Origin: Pseudomonas lopnurensis
GTDB taxonomy: Bacteria; Pseudomonadota; Gammaproteobacteria; Pseudomonadales; Pseudomonadaceae
Reading direction: 5' to 3'
DNA length: 40,942 nt
Assembly: GCF_015070855.1 (NCBI RefSeq)
Contig: NZ_JADDIX010000077.1
Coordinates: 259,647-300,588, forward strand
Shown here: piece after piece, positions 19,837 to 26,926 of the stretch
How positions within the stretch are numbered: position 1 is the stretch's first letter
Layout of the letters: every line of letters starts with the position of its first letter
The notes under the pieces: generated by a model
What the model was told of the DNA's origin: nothing
Seen by the model: the letters and a program-made list of their open reading frames with translations, nothing else
The model's database searches: none
Made by a program: the position numbers and the translations under genes

Positions 19837-19940
19837 GCAAATCCCCGGAAAGCAAGGCGGCCAGGCCCGGCATCGATCATCCGAGGCACTTTGACGGAAA
19901 CGGGTATTTTTTTCTGAGGCCCATTGACGATTACGACCAT
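19833..19940 (-). CDS. Possible 35-codon leader ORF coupled to the M23 gene
   Basis: An ATG at 19938-19940 preceded by AAGGA (ten-base spacing) opens a 35-codon frame (MVVIVNGPQKKIPVSV...). Its TGA (19833-19835) is embedded in the ATGATG start of the M23 peptidase gene. The peptide is basic and has no recognisable domain. The ribosome site and the stop/start overlap argue for real, coupled translation; the small size means chance is not excluded. Confidence 0.3.
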   Translation of the reverse strand: MVVIVNGPQKKIPVSVKVPRMIDAGPGRLAFRGFA

Positions 19941-20033
19941 TGCACAGCTTTCCTTAAGCTGAAACCGATATCGATCACGCTGGCGGCCCGGGTCTCCTCG
20001 TTCCGCTCGTGGCCGCGAGCGAAACGGCAACGA

Positions 20034-20975
20034 CTAGATCCACCCCAGCCAGCCGAGCAGGAAGAGCCCGGCGTTGGTGCTGACCGCAGCCATCAGCGTG
20101 GTGATCACGATGATGGTGGCGGCCAACTGGTGATTGGAGTTCACCGCGCGCGCCATGACGAAGCTCGCCGCGGCCGTCGGGCTGGCGAAGTAGAGAAACA
20201 GGATAGCCAGATCCGCCTCGCGGAAACCACAGGCCCAGGCCCCCAGCGTGGCGATCGCCGGCAGCCAGACCATCTTCATCAGGCTCGAACTCAGAGCGCT
20301 TCCACTGCCCTCGCGCAGCACCGCCAGCGACAGCGTGGCGCCAATGCAGATCAGCGCCAGCGGCAAGGTCATCTGCGCGAAATACTCGGCGGAGGTCATC
20401 AGCCAGTCCGGCAGGGCGATCTGCCAATAGGCGAAGGGCATGGCCGTGACCACGCCGATGATCAGTGGGTTGCGCGCGATGCTCGCCAGGATTGCCGTCG
20501 CACTGGCCCGCCCGTTGGGGCTGTAGATCGCCAGGATCATCGCCGACAGGCTGTTGTAAACCAGGATCACCACTCCGGCCAGGACACTGCCGAGGGACAG
20601 CCCGTAGTCGCCATAGAGGCTGCCGGCCAATGCCAGGCCGACGATGCCGTTGTTGCCGCGAAAGGCCCCCTGCACGTAGACCCCACGATCCTCTACCGGG
20701 CAGCGCCACAACGCCCAGCCCCAGGCAAGCAGGAAGGTGCCGATGGTCGCCAGCACGAAGTAGCCGAGCAAGGCCGGCTGCAGAGCGGCGCTCAGATCGG
20801 CCTTGAGGATCGAGACGAACAGCAGGGCCGGCATGGTGCCCTTGAATACCAGCGCCGAGGCCATGTGGACAAAGGACGCATCGATCCAGCCGGCACGCTT
20901 GAGCACCACGCCGAGAAACAGCATGGCGAATACCGGAGCGGTGATACTCAAGGTCTGGATGACGATGGGAAGCAT
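20034..20975 (-). CDS. AEC-family (auxin efflux carrier-like) permease
   Basis: A 313-residue inner-membrane transporter with about ten hydrophobic segments in two halves. The AEC look is clear: an N-terminal ITAPVFAMLFLGVVLKRAGW, the first-half segment YVQGAFRGNNGIVGLALAGS, and the second-half text FREADLAILFLYFASPTAAASFVMA. Bacterial members export or import small organic acids such as malonate; the substrate here cannot be read. It stands alone on the minus strand: 197 bases separate it from the M23 gene, and a REP pair lies between it and roxR. Confidence 0.9.
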   Translation of the reverse strand: MLPIVIQTLSITAPVFAMLFLGVVLKRAGWIDASFVHMASALVFKGTMPALLFVSILKADLSAALQPALLGYFVLATIGTFLLAWGWALWRCPVEDRGVYVQGAFRGNNGIVGLALAGSLYGDYGLSLGSVLAGVVILVYNSLSAMILAIYSPNGRASATAILASIARNPLIIGVVTAMPFAYWQIALPDWLMTSAEYFAQMTLPLALICIGATLSLAVLREGSGSALSSSLMKMVWLPAIATLGAWACGFREADLAILFLYFASPTAAASFVMARAVNSNHQLAATIIVITTLMAAVSTNAGLFLLGWLGWI

Positions 20976-21118
20976 GGACGAACTCGGGAGCGAGGAGGCT
21001 GCCCTATGTTAACCGTAGACAATCCCTAAGCTGGAAACCGGAGCCAGCCCAAGGCGGCTTTTTTATCGCTCAGTCCCAATTGCGTGCTGCTCGAAGAGTC
21101 GAGGTGTTCCGAACATCC

Positions 21119-21184
21119 GTAGGAGCGGGCCATGCCCGCGAAGCTTTGCGCGCTGGAATATTCGCGGGCATGGCCCGCTCCTAC
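21119..21184. repeat. REP pair (BIME), CATG subtype
   Basis: The 23-base arm starting GTAGGAGCGGGCCATGCC (21119-21141) recurs as a perfect inverted copy at 21162-21184, separated by 20 bases. Each arm contains its own small palindrome (GCGGGC-CAT-GCCCGC). It lies between the roxR stop and the AEC permease start and may act as the roxR 3' hairpin. The core (GCCATGCC) differs from the CTTG core of the REPs beside the RAYT. Confidence 0.85.
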
Positions 21185-21210
21185 AGGACAGCCGACTCAG
21201 ACAGAGCCTT

Positions 21211-21771
21211 CTATCGCCTTACCGGCCGCTTCTGCAGCTTGCGCTGCAACGTCCGACGGTGCATGCCCAGCGCGCGCGCCGTGGCGGAAATATTGCCGTC
21301 ATGCTCGCTGAGCACACGCTGGATGTGTTCCCACTGCAGGCGATCGACCGACATCGGGTTTTCCGGCACCAGGCTGTCCAGGTCGGCATGCTGCGACAGC
21401 AGCGCCGCCAGCACGTCGTCGGCATCGGCGGGCTTGCACAGGTAATTGCAGGCGCCACGCTTGATCGCCTCCACCGCGGTGGCGATGCTCGAGTAGCCGG
21501 TCAGGATCAGCACGCGCATCTCCGGGTCCAACTCGAGCAGCTTGGGCAGCAGCACCAGGCCGGAATCACCCTCCATCTTCAGATCGAGCACCGCGTAGTC
21601 GGGGATGTCCTGCTTGGCCAGCATCAGTCCCTCTTCGGCCGAACCGGCGATACTGACCTGCAGTCCACGGCGGCTCATGGCGCGCGCCATCACGCGGGTG
21701 AACGTCGGGTCGTCATCCACCAACAGCAGATGAGGTTGTTCTTCACCCTCTTGCTGCAATTCGTCGGTCAT
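21211..21771 (-). CDS. roxR: Redox response regulator RoxR/RegA type
   Basis: A 186-residue response regulator. The receiver domain (about 13-125) has the acidic pair Asp19/Asp20 (LLVDDDPTF), phospho-acceptor Asp63 (YAVLDLKMEGDSG), Thr in LILTGYSS and Lys in YLCKPAD. A short linker leads to a Fis-type helix-turn-helix (about 140-180, NISATARALGMHRRTLQRKL), the RegA/PrrA/ActR/RoxR architecture. In pseudomonads RoxSR controls the cyanide-insensitive oxidase and the response to respiratory inhibition. It follows roxS by 33 bases on the same transcript. Confidence 0.94.
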   Translation of the reverse strand: MTDELQQEGEEQPHLLLVDDDPTFTRVMARAMSRRGLQVSIAGSAEEGLMLAKQDIPDYAVLDLKMEGDSGLVLLPKLLELDPEMRVLILTGYSSIATAVEAIKRGACNYLCKPADADDVLAALLSQHADLDSLVPENPMSVDRLQWEHIQRVLSEHDGNISATARALGMHRRTLQRKLQKRPVRR

Positions 21772-21804
21772 CTGTGCATTCCTCGCGTTGAGTCACGATC
21801 AGGG

Positions 21805-23058
21805 TCACGCGCGAACCGAACCGTGCGGCAAGCGCAGTTCGGTCAGTGTGCCACCTTCTTCATGATTGTAGAGCTTCACTGTGCCGCCAGCGCGCGTCAC
21901 GCTGGCCTGACTGAGAAACAGGCCAAGGCCGAAACCCTTGCCCTTGGTGGTAATGAACGGCCTGCCGATCTGCTCGGCGATGGCCAAGGGTACACCGGCG
22001 CCATGGTCACGGATGGTCAACTTGACCCACTGGGCGTCCCAGTCGAGGCGGATGTCGAGATTTTCCGGGCTGGCGTCGGTGGCATTGTTCAACAGGTTGA
22101 GCAACGACTGGCTGAGATCCGCCGGCGGCATCAGGCGGGGCGAGGAGCCACGCCCGACGCACTGGAAGCGATAGGTCGCCTCGGGGCGCATCAGATGCCA
22201 GCGCTGCAGCACCGACTCGACCCACTCGCGAGCGGTTTGCTCGACGACCGCCTGGCGCCGATCGGCCTCGGCGGCGCGAACCAGTTGGCGCAGGCTTTCC
22301 TTGCACAGTTGCACCTGCGACTGCAGCAAGCCGAGGTCCTCGTTCAACTGCGGCTCCTTGTATTCCTGGCGCAACTCCTTGAGCAGCACGCTCATGGTCG
22401 CCAGCGGAGTGCCCAGTTCGTGGGCGGCGCCGGCCGCCTGCGTGGCCACGGCCAGCAACTGCTGATCGCGCATGCTTTCCTCGCGACGCTGCGCCTGCTG
22501 CTGCTCCTGACGCCGCAATTGCTCGGCCATACGGGCGACGAAAAAGGTGATCAGCGCCGCCGCCAGGGCGAAACTCAGCCACATGCCGTAGACCTGCAGC
22601 GTGGCGCGCTCGAACGGTGGCAGCGTCAGCGGGTCGTACCAGACCAGCATCAGGGTGTAACCCAGCAGCGCCAGCCCGGACAGCACGATGGAATACAGCC
22701 ACGGCAGGGTCGCAGCGGCGATGGTCAGCGGCACCAGGTAGTAGGAAACGAAGGGATTGGTCGAGCCACCGGAGTAATACAGCAGTGCGCTATGGACCAG
22801 CAGATCGCAGCCCAGATGCACCGCGTATTCGAGTTCGGTGACCGGCCAGGGGCCGCGCAGGCGCAAGGCGGTACCGAGGCAGAGGATCGCCGACACCGCC
22901 AGGGTGATGCCCAGGGCCAGCCACGGCAGTGTCAGCAGTTGGGTGGCGTAGGCCATACCGACAGCGCCGGACTGCGCGGCCAGTACGAGGACGCGGATGA
23001 GCGTCAGCAGCCGGAGGTTCTGGCGACTGGCCGAAAGCAGCGGAACGGATGTGTACAT
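21805..23058 (-). CDS. roxS: Redox sensor histidine kinase RoxS/RegB type
   Basis: A 417-residue membrane kinase. About six membrane segments fill residues 15-175 and include the RegB quinone-site motif GGSTNPF (97-103). The phospho-acceptor is His213 (AAGAAHELGTPLATMSV). Cys252 (QLCKESLRQ), 39 residues on, matches the place of the redox-active cysteine of RegB. The ATPase domain has NLLNNATDAS (N box, about 321-330), DHGAGVP (351) and GFGLGL (375). ATG 23056-23058 has GGAG seven bases upstream; the longer frame adds 26 residues not typical of the family. It should sense the ubiquinone pool and signal to RoxR. Confidence 0.94.
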   Translation of the reverse strand: MYTSVPLLSASRQNLRLLTLIRVLVLAAQSGAVGMAYATQLLTLPWLALGITLAVSAILCLGTALRLRGPWPVTELEYAVHLGCDLLVHSALLYYSGGSTNPFVSYYLVPLTIAAATLPWLYSIVLSGLALLGYTLMLVWYDPLTLPPFERATLQVYGMWLSFALAAALITFFVARMAEQLRRQEQQQAQRREESMRDQQLLAVATQAAGAAHELGTPLATMSVLLKELRQEYKEPQLNEDLGLLQSQVQLCKESLRQLVRAAEADRRQAVVEQTAREWVESVLQRWHLMRPEATYRFQCVGRGSSPRLMPPADLSQSLLNLLNNATDASPENLDIRLDWDAQWVKLTIRDHGAGVPLAIAEQIGRPFITTKGKGFGLGLFLSQASVTRAGGTVKLYNHEEGGTLTELRLPHGSVRA

Positions 23059-23212
23059 GAAGTCTCCAACAATTCGCCGGAGTATAACCAAGCCACTCCC
23101 GGGCCTGCCCGCAATGCGGCAACGCGACGCATACAACGGCTGCGCGCCGTCATCGAGGAAGGTACAGTTTCTGCTTACGCGCCCTCAGCGGCGCTCATAT
23201 CAAGGAGCCATC

Positions 23213-23917
23213 ATGCCCCATGCTTTCTTTCGCAGCGCCGCCCTGCTGGCCTGCATCGCGGCCGTCACCAGCCTGCCCGCCGCAGCCGAACAGCCGCATT
23301 ACAATCAGGTCGCCCTGCGCGCCGAAGTCAGCAGCGAAGTCGCCCATGACCGCATGCACGTCACGCTCTACAGCGAAGCACAGCACAGCGATCCGGCGCA
23401 GCTCGCCGCCGAAACCACCCGCACGCTCAACCAGGCGGTGCAGCGTGCGCGCCAGGAAAAGGCAGTGATCGTCAGCCAGGGCAGCCGCAGCAGCTATCCG
23501 GTCTACGAGGAAAAGGGTCAGCAGATCACCGGCTGGCGCGAGCGCGCCGAGCTACGCCTGGAAAGCAGCGATTTCGCCAGCCTGTCCAAGCTCACCGCCG
23601 AGCTGATGCAGAGCCTGAAGATGGGCAGCATGCATTTCAGCGTCTCCGACTCGATTCGCAAGCAGAACGAGGATGCCCTGCTCAAGGATGCGGTCACCGC
23701 CTTCCGCGCCCGCGCCCAGTTGGCCACCGAGGCCCTCGGCGGCTCCGGCTACAAGCTGGTCAGCCTCAACCTCAACAGCGCCGGCTACCAGCCGATGATG
23801 CGCAGCTCGGCGATGAAAATGAACATGATGGATGCCGCGCCGGTACCGGAAGTCGAAGCCGGCACCCGGCAGGTGACGGTCAACGCCGATGGCGTGATCG
23901 AAGTGCAGATGCCCTAG
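23213..23917 (+). CDS. Secreted SIMPL-domain (DUF541, YggE-like) protein
   Basis: A 235-residue protein with a signal peptide (MPHAFFRSAALLACIAAVTS, cleavage probably after PAAAE/Q near residue 25) and a SIMPL domain. Family marks: YNQVALRAEVSSEVAHDRMHVTLY in the first strand region, SDFASLSKLTAELMQSLKMG, DAVTAFRARAQLATEALGGSG and the late VTVNADGVIEVQMP. SIMPL proteins are periplasmic, assemble into rings in some species and are linked to oxidative-stress tolerance; the exact role is unknown. The ATG at 23213 has AAGGAG seven bases upstream. It diverges from roxS across 154 bases. Confidence 0.88.
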   Translation: MPHAFFRSAALLACIAAVTSLPAAAEQPHYNQVALRAEVSSEVAHDRMHVTLYSEAQHSDPAQLAAETTRTLNQAVQRARQEKAVIVSQGSRSSYPVYEEKGQQITGWRERAELRLESSDFASLSKLTAELMQSLKMGSMHFSVSDSIRKQNEDALLKDAVTAFRARAQLATEALGGSGYKLVSLNLNSAGYQPMMRSSAMKMNMMDAAPVPEVEAGTRQVTVNADGVIEVQMP

Positions 23918-24016
23918 GGTCGGGGCGTAGCCTGAGCTGCGCAGCGGCGAAGCCCAGCACACGGAGAAGGCGGGTCTTGCGCGTGGCGCACGAATGTGTC
24001 GCCTGATTCCTCGCTC

Positions 24017-24037
24017 GTTGGGCTTCGCAGGCCCAAC
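24017..24037. repeat. Intergenic hairpin repeat in the SIMPL-pxpC gap
   Basis: GTTGGGC (24017-24023) and GCCCAAC (24031-24037) flank CTTCGCAG-like loop sequence TTCGCAG. The surrounding 209 bases (23918-24126) hold no gene; GAAGCCCAGC near 23,949 looks like a degenerate inverted partner. Such GTTGGGCTTCGC units are common pseudomonad intergenic repeats. It may serve both convergent genes as a transcript end. Confidence 0.45.
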
Positions 24038-24126
24038 CTGGGCGGCTCCACCCAGCCTGCCTCAGCTTGGCGTAGAGTCTGTCGCTCCCGCTTTTCATCA
24101 TCGCCGCGGGCGCGCTCGCCAACCTC

Positions 24127-25041
24127 TCAGCCACGAAAGAAACGGTAGAACTGCCGCAGCTCATCCTGGACCTGCAACAGCTCGACGGGCCGAAAGCGCA
24201 GCGGGCTATGCGCCGGGCATTGGGCCAGGCGCGCCATGTCCAGCGGGTGCAGCCAGCCCAGCAGCGGATAGCCGCCCATGGTCTGGCGATCGGCCATGAG
24301 TACGATCGGCTGGCCGTCCGGCGGCACCTGGATGCTGCCGCCGACCACACCCTGTGACCATTGCTGCGGAGTCGGCGACAGAGGCTCGCCGAGCAAACGC
24401 GCGCCCATGCGATCGGACTGTGGACTGAGCGTCCAGCGTCGCTCGAAGAACCGCTGCCGCTCACCGGCAGCAAGACCGTTCGGATCGGCCATCACCCGCA
24501 GGCACGGCTCGGCGCGATAATCCACCACGAAAGCCCCGGGCACGCTGGCCGCGCCAGGCAATCGTGCCGGCAGGCATGGCAGCAGGTCGCCCGCCCGCAG
24601 CGCGCCGCCGCGGCCGGCGAGCCCACCCAGCCCCTCGCGCATCTGGGTCGCCACGCTACCCAGCGTCGTTGCTACACGGAAACCACCGGCCACCGCCAGA
24701 TAGGTCCGTTGCCCGCTGCGGGCGAAACCCAGGCGCAGGCGCTCGCCCACGCGCAGCGCAAAGCGCGACCAGTTCGGCCGCAGCTCATCATCGACCTTGA
24801 TCGGCATATCCGCGCCACAGACCGCCAACCAGGTATCCACCAGCGCCTCGAGCTCGAAATCCCCCAGCGCGATCTCCAGCAGCGGCGCGCCCCAGCGATT
24901 GCCCAGTAACCGATTGGCCCAGGCCGCGGCCTGCACGTCCAGCGGGCCGCTCGGCGAAACGCCCAGATGCTGCCAGCCGAAACGGCCGGCGTCCTGCAGC
25001 AGGCTCAGCGGCCCGCCACGCAGCACGCGCAGGCCGCTCAT
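24127..25041 (-). CDS. pxpC: 5-oxoprolinase subunit PxpC (KipA / biotin-dependent carboxylase-like)
   Basis: A 304-residue PxpC, one of three subunits of the bacterial ATP-dependent 5-oxoprolinase that opens pyroglutamate to glutamate. Family text: LRVLRGGPLSLLQDAGRFGWQHLGVSPSGPLD at the N-terminus (read from residue 4), NRLLGNRWGAPLLEIALGD, VCGADMPIKVD, RMGARLLGEPL and QPIVLMADRQTMGGYP. The ATG at 25039-25041 overlaps the pxpB stop by four bases. It is the last gene of pxpABC; no strong terminator is seen beyond it apart from the repeat hairpin. Confidence 0.93.
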   Translation of the reverse strand: MSGLRVLRGGPLSLLQDAGRFGWQHLGVSPSGPLDVQAAAWANRLLGNRWGAPLLEIALGDFELEALVDTWLAVCGADMPIKVDDELRPNWSRFALRVGERLRLGFARSGQRTYLAVAGGFRVATTLGSVATQMREGLGGLAGRGGALRAGDLLPCLPARLPGAASVPGAFVVDYRAEPCLRVMADPNGLAAGERQRFFERRWTLSPQSDRMGARLLGEPLSPTPQQWSQGVVGGSIQVPPDGQPIVLMADRQTMGGYPLLGWLHPLDMARLAQCPAHSPLRFRPVELLQVQDELRQFYRFFRG

Positions 25042-25712
25042 CCGGCGGCCTCGGCGCGGAACTGCGCGGCATCGATGGGATGAAAGACCACCCGATCACC
25101 CGGTTGCAGTGGGCACGGCGGCTCCCGCTCGGCATCGAACAGGCGCCAGGGACAGCGGCCGAGCAGGTGCCAGCCACCGGGCGAGGCCTGCGGATAGATC
25201 GCCGTCTGCCGCTCGGCGATCGCCAGCGAGCCCGCGGGAACCCGCGTGCGAGGCGTGGCGCGGCGCGGCAGCACGAGCCGCGAATCGAGCTCGCCGAGGT
25301 AGGCGAACCCTGGCGCGAAACCGATCGCACCGACGCGATACTCCGTCGCGCAATGCACGGCGATGACTTCCTGCTGGCTCAGGCCACAGGCCCGGGCCAC
25401 CTCGGCAAGATCCTTCCCGGCATACCAGATGGGAATCTCGTGTCGGCGCGGCGACCGCTCCCGGGCGGCCTCGCCGGGCCAGCGGGCCAACAGCGGCGCC
25501 AGGCGCTCGGCAAGTTGTGCGTGATCGGTCAGCAACAGGTCGTAGTGCAGCAGCAAGGTCGTCCAGCCCGGCACCAGATCGACGAGCCAGGGCCCGAGCT
25601 CCCGGCGAACGGCGGCGGCCAGCGCGGCGATATGCGAGGGCAAGTCCGGATAGGGTTGCTCGGCCAGCACCACCAGCAGCGCCTGCGCGCCGATCGGCTG
25701 CAGGCGAATCAT
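25038..25712 (-). CDS. pxpB: 5-oxoprolinase subunit PxpB (KipI-like)
   Basis: A 224-residue PxpB of the allophanate-hydrolase-subunit-1/KipI family. Seen: an N-terminal small domain ([33 protein letters not shown]) and a cyclophilin-like C-terminal domain ([71 protein letters not shown]). Overlaps of four bases with both pxpA and pxpC show a coupled operon. It forms the catalytic core with PxpC. Confidence 0.94.
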   Translation of the reverse strand: MIRLQPIGAQALLVVLAEQPYPDLPSHIAALAAAVRRELGPWLVDLVPGWTTLLLHYDLLLTDHAQLAERLAPLLARWPGEAARERSPRRHEIPIWYAGKDLAEVARACGLSQQEVIAVHCATEYRVGAIGFAPGFAYLGELDSRLVLPRRATPRTRVPAGSLAIAERQTAIYPQASPGGWHLLGRCPWRLFDAEREPPCPLQPGDRVVFHPIDAAQFRAEAAG

Positions 25713-26455
25713 GCGGCGTCGAGCAATGCCCGCAGGCGGCGCAGTATCGCCAGCGATTCGGGATTGTCACCGTGAACGCAGAGGCTGTCGGCGCATAGCC
25801 GCAGCGGCCTGCCATCCCTATCGGCGAACGGCTCGCCACGGGCGATCGCCAGCGCCTGGTCGAGAATGCGCTGCGGCTCCTGGTGCACGGCGTGGTCCAG
25901 GCGGCGCGGCACCAGCTGGCCGTCGGACTGGTAGGCCCGATCGGCGAAAGCCTCGAACAGCAACGGCACACCAGCCGCCTCGGCCAGGGTGGCTTCCCGC
26001 CGGTTGTCGGCCAGCGCCAGCACCATCAGCGGTAGTCCTGGCCGGTAGGCGGCACAGGCCGCAAGCACCGCGGTGAACAACCCATCGTCGCGCACCAGGT
26101 CGTTGTACAGCGCGCCGTGCGGTTTGACGTAGGCGACCTGGGTGCCGGCCGCACGGCAGAACGCATCCAGCGCGCCGATCTGGTAGAGCACCATCGCCTG
26201 CACTTCCTCTGCCGAACAGGCCAGATGGCGACGACCGAAGCCGGCGAGGTCCGGGTAGGCCGGGTGCGCGCCGAGGCTCACTCCATGGCGAACCGCCAGC
26301 GCGACGCTGCGCTGCATCGTCAGCGGGTCGCCGGCATGAAAGCCACAGGCCAGGTTGGCCTGGTCGATCAGCGCCATGGCGTGTTCGTCGTTGCCCATTT
26401 TCCAGGCACCGAAGCTCTCACCCATGTCGCAGTTGAGCAGTATGCGGGTCGTCAT
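25709..26455 (-). CDS. pxpA: 5-oxoprolinase subunit PxpA (LamB/YcsF family)
   Basis: A 248-residue PxpA. The family signature opens the protein ([20 protein letters not shown]), followed by [44 protein letters not shown] and [15 protein letters not shown]. It supplies the first, non-ATP step in pyroglutamate breakdown. ATG 26453-26455 is chosen because it gives the standard N-terminus ([13 protein letters not shown]); the open frame further upstream (to 26599) has no family sequence. First gene of pxpABC, with its promoter expected within 26,456-26,650. Confidence 0.95.
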   Translation of the reverse strand: MTTRILLNCDMGESFGAWKMGNDEHAMALIDQANLACGFHAGDPLTMQRSVALAVRHGVSLGAHPAYPDLAGFGRRHLACSAEEVQAMVLYQIGALDAFCRAAGTQVAYVKPHGALYNDLVRDDGLFTAVLAACAAYRPGLPLMVLALADNRREATLAEAAGVPLLFEAFADRAYQSDGQLVPRRLDHAVHQEPQRILDQALAIARGEPFADRDGRPLRLCADSLCVHGDNPESLAILRRLRALLDAA

Positions 26456-26656
26456 GCCGTAGAGCTTCGGCTTTTGTGGAGCCAGTCGCAACAGGCAAAG
26501 CCATATGCCGTTGCCAAGCGGTTCCGGAAGACTTCCAGCCTTGTGCGCTTCAACCCCACCACAGGTTCGGTGAAGTCCCTGGGACGGGTTCGGTTTCACA
26601 TGCTGTTTTTTGCAGAGCCTGACCTGGGCGATGTTTTTGCGCCCTTGGCAGTCCAG

Positions 26657-26712
26657 GTAGGGTGGGCTTCAGCCCACCAATGGCAGTCAGCGTGGGCTAA
26701 AGCCCACCCTAC
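26657..26712. repeat. Inverted repeat of the GTAGGGTGGGCT type
   Basis: GTAGGGTGGGCT (26657-26668) is the exact reverse complement of AGCCCACCCTAC (26701-26712). Each arm also folds on itself (GGTGGGCT-TC-AGCCCACC and GTGGGCT-AA-AGCCCAC). This is a common type of pseudomonad intergenic repeat, different from the GTAGGAGC REPs elsewhere in the window. Confidence 0.75.
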
Positions 26713-26858
26713 AGACTATCGCAACAGGAAAAGCCCGGCGCCATAGCCGGAACCCCTCGCAACATATCGAAACAACACGGCAAAGCCAGGCCAGCCGCGG
26801 CCTGTAGGCCGATTTTTACTTTCCATCCTGACCACGCATGTAAAGGGAATGTCAATTT

Positions 26859-26878
26859 GCAATCGCGAATTACTATCA
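26859..26878 (+). promoter_or_regulatory. Possible Fur box before the FepA-like receptor
   Basis: GCAATCGCGAATTACTATC (26859-26877) matches the 19-base Fur consensus at 11 of 19 positions by hand alignment; as a 7-1-7 site it scores 10 of 14. It is 49 bases before the start codon, a reasonable operator position. The match is moderate, so this rests partly on gene context. Confidence 0.4.
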
Positions 26879-26926
26879 TGCGCACTACTAAAAACTATCG
26901 ACACTCAACACCAAGGAGTTCCACGG

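Larger units (their letters stand above)
26456..26926. promoter_or_regulatory. Divergent pxpA / FepA-like receptor intergenic region
   Basis: These 471 bases hold no gene that I can support. The left part should carry the pxpA promoter, the middle an inverted repeat (26,657-26,712), and the right part the receptor promoter with a possible Fur site at 26,859-26,878. The last ~120 bases are distinctly A/T-richer than the surroundings, as expected of an iron-regulated promoter. Confidence 0.5.

Noticed and set aside
26456..26650. N-terminal extension of PxpA to 26599
   Set aside because: The extra 48 residues show no family sequence, and the conserved [13 protein letters not shown] start is at 26455.
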